From positions 1 to 36,026 of the forward strand of contig SHZE01000013.1 in assembly GCA_009692435.1 (NCBI GenBank): 36,026 bases of DNA, in the 5' to 3' direction. Position 1 is the stretch's first letter; each line of letters starts with the position of its first letter. Under the pieces are notes generated by a model that made no database searches, was not told where the DNA came from, and saw nothing but the letters and a program-made list of their open reading frames with translations. Position numbers and translations under genes: made by a program. Below are positions 25,842 through 34,571 of the stretch, piece by piece. This DNA comes from Deltaproteobacteria bacterium (GTDB lineage: Bacteria; Desulfobacterota; Binatia; Bin18).

Positions 25842-26323
25842 GAGAGAAGATCAAACGGTCGCGTGTCCACGGACACGAGGAAAGTCCGGACTCCACGGGG
25901 CAGGGTGGCCGTTAACGGCGGCGCGTTGCGAGACGGGGAAAGTGCCACAGAAAAGAGACCGCCGGCATCCTCACACGACAGAGACATGAGACAGAGACCG
26001 AAGCTGGAGACAGAGACGGTGTCCCCCTTTTCCGTGTAGTCTCCCGCTCCTCCCTGTCTGAAATCTCTCGCGGTGAGCGTGCCGGTAAGGGTGAAACGGT
26101 GAGGTAAGAGCTCACCAGATTCCGTGGAAACGCGGGATGCTGGGTAAACCCCACCCGGAGCAAGGCCAAATAGGAGGGTGCCTGGTCCGCAGGCAAGAGC
26201 CGCCCCGCTCTATCCCTCCGGGTTCGGTCGCTCGAACCTATCGGTAACGATAGGTCCAGAAGAATGACCGTTGTCTCTTCCTGTTACGAAGAGAAACAGA
26301 ATCCGGCTTACCGATCTTCTCTC
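25842..26323 (+). ncRNA. rnpB: RNase P RNA (bacterial type A-like)
   Basis: gaggaaagtccggactcc; gccggtaagggtgaaacggtgaggtaagagctcacc; accccacccggagcaaggccaaatagg; 3' cagaatccggctta; perfect 11-bp P1 gagagaagatc/gatcttctctc. Confidence 0.96.
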
Positions 26324-26355
26324 ACTCCCCCTTTTCTTAACGAAGGAGCAACGGC

Positions 26356-27780
26356 ATGAGGACAACACTGACAGCCACGGCGGAGAAACACTGGATGAGA
26401 GCATGCGTACTCGGACTTCTGCTCGTGATGACTCCCCCTGCCTTTGCCCAAAGCCCGCCTCCACATGCGGCTTCCGCGGAGACCGGCTCGCCTCAAGGTG
26501 CGACGGACATGGATGAGGATTCCTCCGAAACCGGGCAAATGTTGCGACTGGAAGAGGCGTATCACCTGGCGCTCAGTAACGAAGAACAGGTGAAAATCGC
26601 CGCGCATGAACTGGTGAAATCCGAACTGCTCCCGTGGCGCGCGGTCACGTTACTGACCCCACGGGCGGAGATTGGTGGCACATTCACTCGGAATAAGGAG
26701 GAGATTGCCTTTACTGGAGCCGCAGGGTCCGCGGCTAGCACCACGTCCGTGATTCGACCACTAGAGAGTTGGCAGGGAACATTCGTCCTCACGCAGCCCA
26801 TTTTTCAGCCAGCGTTTTTTCCTACCCTGCGGTTGGGCAAAGAGTCGGTGCGGCAGAGTCAACAACGCCAGGAATTCACCAAGCAGGAAGTGCTCTTCGG
26901 TGTCGCGCGTGCGTACTACGATGCCCTGCGCTCGCGTGAGCAAGTCCGGGTCGCGCGTGATACCCTCAAACTCACCAAGGATGAGTTGAAACAGGCCCAA
27001 GCGCGGTTTCGTGTCGGCGAAGTCACCAAGACCGATGTGCTACGCGCGGAAGTCGAGGTGGCTCGTACTGAGCGTGGGCTGATCGCCAATCGCAATGCCC
27101 TCCAACTGGCCTTTGCCACCTTGGCGCGCGTGGTTGGCGTGCCCGAACCCTTGCGCGTGGCTGAGCCTACTCCGCCCGTCTCGCGCGGAGAGCCCTACGA
27201 GCAGTTGATCGAGCACGCCTACGGCCAGCGTCAAGATCTCCGAGCGCAAGCCTCGGCCATTACGATTTCCCGTGAGCGAAAAAATCAGGTGTTGGCTCGG
27301 TACGCCCCCCAAATCAACGCCCAGTGGCAATACCCACGGCTCGATACCCCGACCTTCGCCAACCGCGATGAATTTTGGGTGCTGACGCTGAACTTCCAGG
27401 TGCCGATCTTTGATGGTGGAGTGCGGGAACTTGACTTGATTGAGCAGCAGGAAAATCTCACCCAATCCGAACTGCAACTGGAGCGGCTCAAGAAGGACGT
27501 TGGGATTGAAGTGAAGCAGACCTTGCTCGCGGTCGAGACCCTGGAGGCCACGCTGGACACCTTAAAGAAGGAAATCTCGCTGGCGCAGGAGAACTATAAG
27601 ATCACCTCAAAACAGTACGGCGTTGGGTTGGCCACTAGCCTGGACGTGAACACCGCGGTCAATACGCTGAACCAGGTTCGCACGCAATTGATTGATCAGA
27701 CCTACGCTTATCAAGTGTCATTGCTCGCGCTCGACCGCGCCGTCGGGATCTTCGGGCAAGAGTACCTGTCTCAGCGCTGA
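26356..27780 (+). CDS. TolC-family outer membrane efflux protein
   Basis: Signal peptide; [104 protein letters not shown]. Confidence 0.92.
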   Translation: MRTTLTATAEKHWMRACVLGLLLVMTPPAFAQSPPPHAASAETGSPQGATDMDEDSSETGQMLRLEEAYHLALSNEEQVKIAAHELVKSELLPWRAVTLLTPRAEIGGTFTRNKEEIAFTGAAGSAASTTSVIRPLESWQGTFVLTQPIFQPAFFPTLRLGKESVRQSQQRQEFTKQEVLFGVARAYYDALRSREQVRVARDTLKLTKDELKQAQARFRVGEVTKTDVLRAEVEVARTERGLIANRNALQLAFATLARVVGVPEPLRVAEPTPPVSRGEPYEQLIEHAYGQRQDLRAQASAITISRERKNQVLARYAPQINAQWQYPRLDTPTFANRDEFWVLTLNFQVPIFDGGVRELDLIEQQENLTQSELQLERLKKDVGIEVKQTLLAVETLEATLDTLKKEISLAQENYKITSKQYGVGLATSLDVNTAVNTLNQVRTQLIDQTYAYQVSLLALDRAVGIFGQEYLSQR

Positions 27781-28406
27781 CCGCCGTTGACTAACGTAAT
27801 GAATTCCTCGCGGGTCGGTTGTTGCGTGCGAAAGGCTCCGAGCATGGCACTGGTGGTCACCGTCGAGTTTTGCTTCTCGACGCCACGCATGCGCATACAG
27901 AGGTGCTCCGCGCGAATGACCACGCCGACTCCCAGCGGGTCGAGTTCTTCCATGAGCGTGTTCGCTACCTGCGTTGTCAGTCGTTCTTGGACTTGAAGAC
28001 GGCGAGAGAACACTTCAACGAGGCGCGCGACTTTGCTGAGCCCGACAATGCGGTGCTTGGGAATGTAGGCCACGTGGGCTCGGCCAAAAAACGGCAGGAG
28101 GTGATGTTCACAGAGGGAGAAGAAGTCGATGTCTTTCACCAAGACCATCTCCTGATAATCCTCGGTGAACATTGCTTTGTTGATGACTTCCTTGGGGTCC
28201 TGGTCGTACCCTTTCGTGAGATATTCGTAGGCGCGGGCTACTCGATATGGGGTTTTGATGAGGCCCTCGCGGGTGGGGTCCTCGCCGATGTGGGCGAGAA
28301 TCTGTCGGACATTGTCCTCGACCGTCGTCTTTGGGCTCGCTTGCTTTCTGAGTTCAACGACTTTTCCGCTCTGACGCTTGTCTTGATCGCCACGTTTCCT
28401 GTTCAT
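27771..28406 (-). CDS. folE: GTP cyclohydrolase I
   Basis: [65 protein letters not shown]. Confidence 0.96.
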   Translation of the reverse strand: MNRKRGDQDKRQSGKVVELRKQASPKTTVEDNVRQILAHIGEDPTREGLIKTPYRVARAYEYLTKGYDQDPKEVINKAMFTEDYQEMVLVKDIDFFSLCEHHLLPFFGRAHVAYIPKHRIVGLSKVARLVEVFSRRLQVQERLTTQVANTLMEELDPLGVGVVIRAEHLCMRMRGVEKQNSTVTTSAMLGAFRTQQPTREEFITLVNGGQR

Positions 28407-28463
28407 GCCGGTTCTTGGCTCCTTACAAAAATTTTTTCGTCCACGAGGTCGAGAACAATGGAG

Positions 28464-30074
28464 TTACATACGGAAAACGCCCATCTTGGGGTCCGCGATA
28501 GGGGCATTCAATGACATCGCAATGCTCAAGCCCAAGACGTCCCGCGTTTGGCACGGGTCGAGAATACCGTCGTCCCAGAGCCGCGCGGTCGAGTAATACG
28601 GACTTCCTTCCTCTTCATACTTCGCGAGGGTAGGGGCCATGAATGCCTTTTGTTCGTCAGCGGACATAGTCTGACCACGGTCCTTCAACTGTTGTAATTT
28701 CACAGTCAGTAATACCCCCGCCGCTTGCTCCCCACCCATGACGGAAATGCGTGAATTTGGCCACATGAACAACAGGCGCGGCGAATAGGAACGGCCGCAC
28801 ATGCCATAGTTCCCCGCGCCATTCGACGCTCCGATAATCACCGTGAACTTTGGTACTTGGGCATTGGCCACTGCGTGGACCATCTTCGCGCCATCCTTGG
28901 CGATGCCGCCCTGTTCATATTTTTTCCCGACCATGAAGCCGGTAATGTTTTGCAGAAACAAGAGCGGGACTTTGCGCTGACAACAGAGCTCAATGAAGTG
29001 GGTCCCTTTGAGGGCCGACTCGGAAAAGAGCACGCCATTATTCGCGACGATCCCGACCAAATATCCATGAATACGGGCAAAGCCGGTGACCAGAGTTGTG
29101 GCGTAGCGGGCCTTAAACTCGTGGAACCGGCTGCCATCCACCATGCGGGCGATCAATTCGTGCACGTCATACGGCACACGAGTGTCGCGGGGGATGACTC
29201 CATACAATTCAGTGGGATCACAGGCTGGTGCTTCCGGCTCTTCGCGGTCCAACGGAAATTTCTGTGCGCGCGGAAGATTGGCGAAAATCGACCGAGCGAT
29301 TTCGAGGGCGTGTTCATCATCTTCCGCGAGATGGTCGGACACACCGGAAAGCCGCGTATGCACATCCCCACCGCCGAGTTCTTCCGCCGTGACTTCTTCT
29401 CCGGTCGCGGCTTTCACCAAGGGCGGACCTGCGAGGAAAATCGTCCCGCGTTCTTTGACGATGACATTTTCGTCGGCCATAGCCGGCACGTATGCTCCAC
29501 CCGCCGTGCAGGACCCCATCACCACCGCAATTTGAGGAATCCCCAGCGCGGACATTCGTGCTTCGTTGTAAAATATCCGTCCAAAGTGTTCACGGTCGGG
29601 AAAGATGTCCGCCTGGTAAGGGAGATTGGCACCACCAGAATCGACTAGATAGACGCACGGCAAGTTATTTTCTTGAGCGATTTCCTGGGCGCGTAGATGT
29701 TTCTTGACCGTGATCGGGTAGTAACTCCCGCCTTTCACGGTGGCGTCGTTGGAGACAATGACCGTCTCGCGCCCATGGATCATCCCAATCGCGGTGGCGA
29801 TGCCAGCGGAGGGGGGATCATCATACATGCCATACGAGGCAAGTGGGGAGAGTTCGATCAGCGGCGTATCGGGATCGACCAGTGCCTCAATGCGCTCGCG
29901 AGCGAGCAATTTGCCTCGTTCTTTGTGACGTTTGCGGGATTCTTCCGGGCCACCTAACTGTGCTTCGGCGGTGGCTTTCTTGAGTTGCGCGACCAGGTTT
30001 TGCATGTGGTCGACATTGGCTTGAAATTCTGGAGTGTTGGTGCGAATTTTACTTTCGATGCGATCCATAAGCAT
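28464..30074 (-). CDS. Acyl-CoA carboxylase carboxyltransferase (beta) subunit, methylcrotonoyl-CoA carboxylase-like
   Basis: [98 protein letters not shown]. Confidence 0.92.
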   Translation of the reverse strand: MLMDRIESKIRTNTPEFQANVDHMQNLVAQLKKATAEAQLGGPEESRKRHKERGKLLARERIEALVDPDTPLIELSPLASYGMYDDPPSAGIATAIGMIHGRETVIVSNDATVKGGSYYPITVKKHLRAQEIAQENNLPCVYLVDSGGANLPYQADIFPDREHFGRIFYNEARMSALGIPQIAVVMGSCTAGGAYVPAMADENVIVKERGTIFLAGPPLVKAATGEEVTAEELGGGDVHTRLSGVSDHLAEDDEHALEIARSIFANLPRAQKFPLDREEPEAPACDPTELYGVIPRDTRVPYDVHELIARMVDGSRFHEFKARYATTLVTGFARIHGYLVGIVANNGVLFSESALKGTHFIELCCQRKVPLLFLQNITGFMVGKKYEQGGIAKDGAKMVHAVANAQVPKFTVIIGASNGAGNYGMCGRSYSPRLLFMWPNSRISVMGGEQAAGVLLTVKLQQLKDRGQTMSADEQKAFMAPTLAKYEEEGSPYYSTARLWDDGILDPCQTRDVLGLSIAMSLNAPIADPKMGVFRM

Positions 30075-30084
30075 TATGAGTGAG

Positions 30085-30157
30085 ACGTAAGACGTAAATA
30101 GGTAAACCGTAAGAAGAAAATTCCTGTTCTCTTTACGATTTACCTATTTACGTCTTA
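30085..30157. repeat. Heptamer-periodic inverted repeat (NNNGTAA units)
   Basis: acgtaag acgtaaa taggtaa accgtaa (30085-30112); opposite arm about 30132-30157, tttacgatttacctatttacgtctta. Confidence 0.75.
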
Positions 30158-30664
30158 TTCCCCGTATCCCTGTCCGTAGCGTTCGCGGAAAGCGACCTTC
30201 TCTAATCGTTTGCGTACTTTCTTTTGGTTTTTTTCGTCATCGGTTGGATAGCCGAATGGAATGACGGTGACAAGTTCGGCCTCTGCGGGAATGCCGAGTA
30301 GTTCCTTAATCTTTGGACGGTCGAGTCCGCCAACCCAACACGAGCCCACGCCTTCGCCCCACGCGGCGAGCATCAAACATTCAGCGGCGCGGGTGGCGTC
30401 GATGGAGGGGTTTTTCGCGCCTTCAATAGCAAGCGCGATCGCCATTGGCGCATCGGCAATATAGGGGCCGGAAGAGGCGAGGGTGCCAATCTGTGTGAGC
30501 ATGGCGCGATCTTGAATCACCACGAATCGCCACGGCTGGCGGTTGCGTTGCGAATGCGCCTGCTGCCCAGCTTGCAGAATTTTCTTGACCACCGTGTCGG
30601 GAATCGGCTCTGGCCGAAACTTCCGTATCGCCGGGCGGGAACGAATACAATCAGAAACATCCAT
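30155..30664 (-). CDS. Nitroreductase family protein
   Basis: RSRPAIRKFRPEPIPDTVVKKILQAGQQAHSQRNRQPWRFVVIQD; GEGVGSCWVGGLD; VIPFGYP. Confidence 0.9.
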   Translation of the reverse strand: MDVSDCIRSRPAIRKFRPEPIPDTVVKKILQAGQQAHSQRNRQPWRFVVIQDRAMLTQIGTLASSGPYIADAPMAIALAIEGAKNPSIDATRAAECLMLAAWGEGVGSCWVGGLDRPKIKELLGIPAEAELVTVIPFGYPTDDEKNQKKVRKRLEKVAFRERYGQGYGE

Positions 30665-30677
30665 AACTCTAGTTTCG

Positions 30678-30705
30678 GGGTTCAGGGTCCAGGGTTCAGG
30701 GTTCA
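30678..30705. repeat. Heptamer array (GGGTTCA)x4, one degenerate
   Basis: gggttca gggtcca gggttca gggttca. Confidence 0.85.
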
Positions 30706-30738
30706 GGTTCTAATTTTTGATTTTTGACTTTTTTCTTT

Positions 30739-31668
30739 TTAGGAGAACCGCGGAACAATCTCTCGTCCATACCGTTCAATCTGCGGAACGAGTTCATCGG
30801 GCGGAACGATAGGCCACAAGACGAATTTACTGCACCCGGCCTCGACATACGACTGGACTTTCTCGATACATTCGGTCGCCGATCCGATGGCGCATCGCGC
30901 GGCCATTGATTCGGCTGGCAGGGGAAATCCTTTGAAGAACTGTTGGGTGATTGCTTCAGCCTGGGCTTTGTTGTCATTGATATGGGTGAAGATCAGCACG
31001 CCAGCTTCACGGGGATTCATCTCCCGGCCATACTGGCGGCCATAGTCCATCAGTTTCGCGATCCCCGATTGAAAATCTTGCGGAGTGACAAACGACGGAA
31101 ACCACCCGTCGCCATAGCGAGCCGTGCGTTTGATGGCGAGGTCGGAGTTCCCACCAATCCACACATCCAGTGAGCCTTTCGCCGGGCGCGGCTCAATCGT
31201 CACATCATTGAATTTGTAAAACTTCCCTTCGTGCGTGACGTTTGGTCCCGCCCACAATTTACGCAGCACTTGGACGCCTTCTTCCATCCGTTTCGCTCGT
31301 TCGTCGGGGTTGATACCACAAGCGATGCTATCACGAGGGTCGCTGCCCAGGCCGACCGCCAGAATCACCCGGTTGCAACTCCCGGTAAGGTAGTCGAGCG
31401 TGGCGTAGGTTTTGGCGACCTGGACGGGATCGCGCGCCGGGAGGGTGAGGACGCTGGGGCCCATTTTGATCTTCTTCGTCCGTGCCGCGAACATGGACAT
31501 AATACAGGTGATGTCTAAATCTGGGATACGCGACACAATGTGATCAGACAGCCATATCGAGTCGATGCCCACCGCTTCAGCCCGCTCGGCATAGTCACAA
31601 ATGGTTGCCGGGCTTGGCATGCCCAATCGCCACAAACCAAAACCGATACCGATCTTTACGCTGCTCAT
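30739..31668 (-). CDS. LLM-class flavin/F420-dependent oxidoreductase
   Basis: AERAEAVGIDSIWLSDHI; AARTKKIKMGPSVLTLPARDPVQVAKTYATLDYLTG; LAVGLG. Confidence 0.9.
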   Translation of the reverse strand: MSSVKIGIGFGLWRLGMPSPATICDYAERAEAVGIDSIWLSDHIVSRIPDLDITCIMSMFAARTKKIKMGPSVLTLPARDPVQVAKTYATLDYLTGSCNRVILAVGLGSDPRDSIACGINPDERAKRMEEGVQVLRKLWAGPNVTHEGKFYKFNDVTIEPRPAKGSLDVWIGGNSDLAIKRTARYGDGWFPSFVTPQDFQSGIAKLMDYGRQYGREMNPREAGVLIFTHINDNKAQAEAITQQFFKGFPLPAESMAARCAIGSATECIEKVQSYVEAGCSKFVLWPIVPPDELVPQIERYGREIVPRFS

Positions 31669-31884
31669 GTGCGAATCTCCCTTCTCAAGTCTGGCGGCAC
31701 CTTACCAGAAACAGGGCAGGGTGTGAAAGGCGCTTGCGGCGAAGCGATTTTGTCGCGGGTGACCTTCCCCGCGTTTGCTGTGTGCCGCCTTGCTCCCATG
31801 TGAGGAGGGACGTATACACTGACCTCGGTGAGGGAGAAGGGAGACTTTCTGAGGGAGTGGGTTTTACCGCAAAAAGAGCCGAGC

Positions 31885-31968
31885 CGTCATGCCCGCGCAG
31901 GCAGGAAACCAGACCTCCCGCAATCCCCGGACCATGCACCTGGGTGCCCCCCCTGCGCGGGCATGACG
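31885..31968. repeat. REP-like inverted pair
   Basis: cgtcatgcccgcgcagg ... cctgcgcgggcatgacg; related to 4172-4259. Confidence 0.75.
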
Positions 31969-32039
31969 AAGCTGGAGAAATCCAGACATCCGAACCTCCG
32001 TCAAATTGTCGGCAACGAGAAAAACCTAAGGCGGACGCC

Positions 32040-32315
32040 ATGAACATGAAAAGCGAGCTTGAACACAGCCTCAAAGCGCTGGAAGAGGAATATCGGTTTT
32101 GGATGGTTGAGACGATCAAGATGGGGCGGGGAATTGAGACCATGGAAGACGAACTTGCCCATCACGACGATGCCCTCGGCCTAGAGCGCGCCGCGGACCT
32201 CCGCCGTCGTCTCGCCTTTATCCGCGAGAAACACGAGATGTTGGAAGCAAAAATCCAGACGGTTCGTCAACGATTAGAGGAGTTGCGTGAGCGACTCGCG
32301 CAAATGGAGGCGTGA
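32040..32315 (+). CDS. Small coiled-coil hypothetical protein
   Basis: ATG at 32040: MNMKSELEHSLKALEEEYRFWMVETIKMGRGIETMEDELAHHDDALGLERAADLRRRLAFIREKHEMLEAKIQTVRQRLEELRERLAQMEA. Confidence 0.65.
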   Translation: MNMKSELEHSLKALEEEYRFWMVETIKMGRGIETMEDELAHHDDALGLERAADLRRRLAFIREKHEMLEAKIQTVRQRLEELRERLAQMEA

Positions 32316-32316
32316 A

Positions 32317-32394
32317 ACGTAAGGCATGAACCGTAAATATGTAAAACCGTAATTCGGGAGGAGCGGTTACGTTTTACATATTTACGGTTTACGG
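32317..32394. repeat. 7-8 nt periodic inverted repeat (NCGTAAA family)
   Basis: acgtaag gcatgaa ccgtaaa tatgtaa aaccgtaa; opposite arm ggttacgttttacatatttacggtttacgg (32365-32394). Confidence 0.75.
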
Positions 32395-33165
32395 CAGGAC
32401 CGCGATAATCCTTGCCGGCCCGCCTGAGCCTCTGGCAATCTTCATCGGCAACGCAATCAGTGTTGCTCCTGTCGGTGGCAGTTTTTCCAGGTTCGCGATA
32501 TTTTCGAGGCCGGGCATGTTGGCTCCGTTAACGATCTGATGGACGATGAAATCCTTCGACTGGCCGTAGTCGATGCTAGGTGTGTCTACTCCAATACCAT
32601 CAATCTCTCGCTGTGACACGAGGAACTCAGCCGCCTCGCGTGAAAAGCCAGGGAAGTGGAGATTCTCGACATCGCCAGCTTGTTCCGTTCCTAAGGACAG
32701 CTTTTTATCCGGCCACCGTGTCCCCCAGCCACTGAACATCACCACGAGCGCGCCTTTGGGTATGCGCCCGTGCTTTTTCTCCCAAGCGGTGAGATCCGCC
32801 ACCGTGAGTCGATAATCCGCATCCGCGGCGGCCTGAGTGTGGACATCAACGACGACGGCTGGGCCAATGAGTTGCTGTATGGGCACTTCGTCAGCCGCAC
32901 GTTTTCCCTCGGCAAAATGAATGGGCGCATCCATGTGCGTGCCCCCATGTTCGGCAAGGCAGATATTGTTCGCGGCATACCAATAGCCACCCGCCGTCTT
33001 TGCCGAGGAGACAATCTCCATGTGGAACGGCTTCGCCGTGGGCCAGTAAATCGTGTGTTCGTCGAACGCGTAGGTCAGGTCAATGACTTTACTTTCATCA
33101 ATCGGGTGCGCTCCGACACTTCCCGCGTAGACGAGAAGGGCAAAGGCTATCACTTTGTGTCCCAT
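32389..33165 (-). CDS. Secreted cyclase-family protein (kynurenine formamidase-like metal hydrolase)
   Basis: VIDLTYAFDEHTIYWP; EHGGTHMDAPIHFAEG; GIGVDTPSIDYG. The start at 33165 gives signal peptide MGHKVIAFALLVYAGSVGAHP. Confidence 0.88.
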   Translation of the reverse strand: MGHKVIAFALLVYAGSVGAHPIDESKVIDLTYAFDEHTIYWPTAKPFHMEIVSSAKTAGGYWYAANNICLAEHGGTHMDAPIHFAEGKRAADEVPIQQLIGPAVVVDVHTQAAADADYRLTVADLTAWEKKHGRIPKGALVVMFSGWGTRWPDKKLSLGTEQAGDVENLHFPGFSREAAEFLVSQREIDGIGVDTPSIDYGQSKDFIVHQIVNGANMPGLENIANLEKLPPTGATLIALPMKIARGSGGPARIIAVLP

Positions 33166-33295
33166 GCGGCATTCCTCCCAGCCCGAAACTGTGACGGAGA
33201 ATCCGACTCCGTGCAAGCGCATTGACAAACAAGAGAGGCCAGCAGAATAATCGCCGCTACGGAACATCGGGCTATGTTTAAGGTGAGGAGGCTAC

Positions 33296-34408
33296 ATGAT
33301 TCGCGAATATAAATTCCCATTGCTGGAAAAGGTCATCTTCGGAGCCGGGTCACTGACCCAAGTACCCAAGGAAATGGACCGCTGGGGTAAGGAGCGCGCG
33401 TTCATTGTCACTGGCAAGAGTATGGCGACGAAGACCGACCTCGTGCGCAAGTTGGAAACGCTGCTCGAAGACCGCTGGGTTGGTACCTACAGCGGCTGTC
33501 AGCAGCATGTGCCGAGCTCCAATATTGATGAGGCCGTGGCGCGGGCACGTGAGGCGCGGGCCGATATGATTATCAGCTTCGGTGGAGGCAGCCCGGTGGA
33601 TGCGGCGAAGATTATTGCCCTGCAACTGCTGGGAGATCGGCCACAAGAAGCGATTCCCCAAATCGCCATTACCACCACCCTCTCCGCTGGTGAGTTTACA
33701 CCCTTTGCCGGTATCACTGACGAAAAAACCCGCGTGAAGTCGGTCCGATCCGACCCGCGTATGATGCCGAAGATTATTGTACTTGATCCAGAGGTGACGC
33801 TAGCGACGCCGATGCAGCTCTGGACATCAACCGGGATGAAAGCCCTTGATCACGCCATTGAAGCGCTGTGGTCGGTGCGACCGCAACCATTGAGCGACAC
33901 ATTGGCGATGGAAGCGATTCGGAAACTGCATAAATACTTACCCCTGTCCATGAAGGAGCCGAACAATCTGGTGGCGCGTGAAGAGTGCCAGTTGGCCGCT
34001 TGGTTCTCCATCTTTGGGTTGGCCAATGTGGGGGTACGGCTCAGCCATATTTTTGGTCATCAGATCGGGGCGCGCTGGGATGTTCCGCACGGCATCACGT
34101 CGTGTATTACCATTCCGCATTGCATGCGGTTCTTGGCCCCGCAGACGTTGGACCAGCAAGTGCTGATCGCGCAAGCGTTCGGCGTGAAGACTGATGGGCG
34201 CAAACCTGAAGATGTCGCGGCGGAAGCAGCGAGCACGGTCGAAGGCTTTATTGACTCTTTCGGTGTGCCACGACGGCTACGTGATGTTGGTGCGAAAGAA
34301 GACGAACTGCCTCTGGTTGCCCACGCCGTGATCGAAGAAAGCGCGATGTGGCATAAACAGCAGGGTGGAGAAGAGTCGTTGTTGGGGTTGCTGAAATCAA
34401 TGTGGTAA
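33296..34408 (+). CDS. Iron-containing alcohol dehydrogenase
   Basis: FGAGSLTQVP; ADMIISFGGGSPVDAAKIIAL; GMKALDHAIEALWS; LSHIFGHQIGARWDVPHGITSCI. Confidence 0.92.
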   Translation: MIREYKFPLLEKVIFGAGSLTQVPKEMDRWGKERAFIVTGKSMATKTDLVRKLETLLEDRWVGTYSGCQQHVPSSNIDEAVARAREARADMIISFGGGSPVDAAKIIALQLLGDRPQEAIPQIAITTTLSAGEFTPFAGITDEKTRVKSVRSDPRMMPKIIVLDPEVTLATPMQLWTSTGMKALDHAIEALWSVRPQPLSDTLAMEAIRKLHKYLPLSMKEPNNLVAREECQLAAWFSIFGLANVGVRLSHIFGHQIGARWDVPHGITSCITIPHCMRFLAPQTLDQQVLIAQAFGVKTDGRKPEDVAAEAASTVEGFIDSFGVPRRLRDVGAKEDELPLVAHAVIEESAMWHKQQGGEESLLGLLKSMW

Positions 34409-34555
34409 CTAGCTTATGGCTCGCTTCCCACGGTCGCTCTCTCGCGTATGGCGGAAATGTCCGCGCTATAGAGTGAGCGAAGCGAACGAGCCATAAGCCA
34501 TGGAGCGAAGCGAGCCATAGGCTAGAGGCCATTTGCCATACGCAAGAGAGCGACT
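34409..34555. repeat. Interleaved inverted repeats with heptamer-periodic tract
   Basis: A ctagcttatggctcgcttc (34409-34427), B ggtcgctctctcgcgtatggcggaaatg (34432-34459), A' gaagcgagccataggctag, B' catttgccatacgcaagagagcgact; gccatag gctagag gccattt gccatac gcaagag (34514-34548). Confidence 0.7.
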
Positions 34556-34571
34556 GAAGTGAGCGAGCGAT

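Noticed and set aside
25912-26516. Several ORFs across rnpB
   Set aside because: They overlap highly conserved RNase P RNA core sequence; not proteins.
28857-29648. 263-aa plus-strand ORF
   Set aside because: Antisense to the conserved carboxyltransferase gene; shadow ORF.
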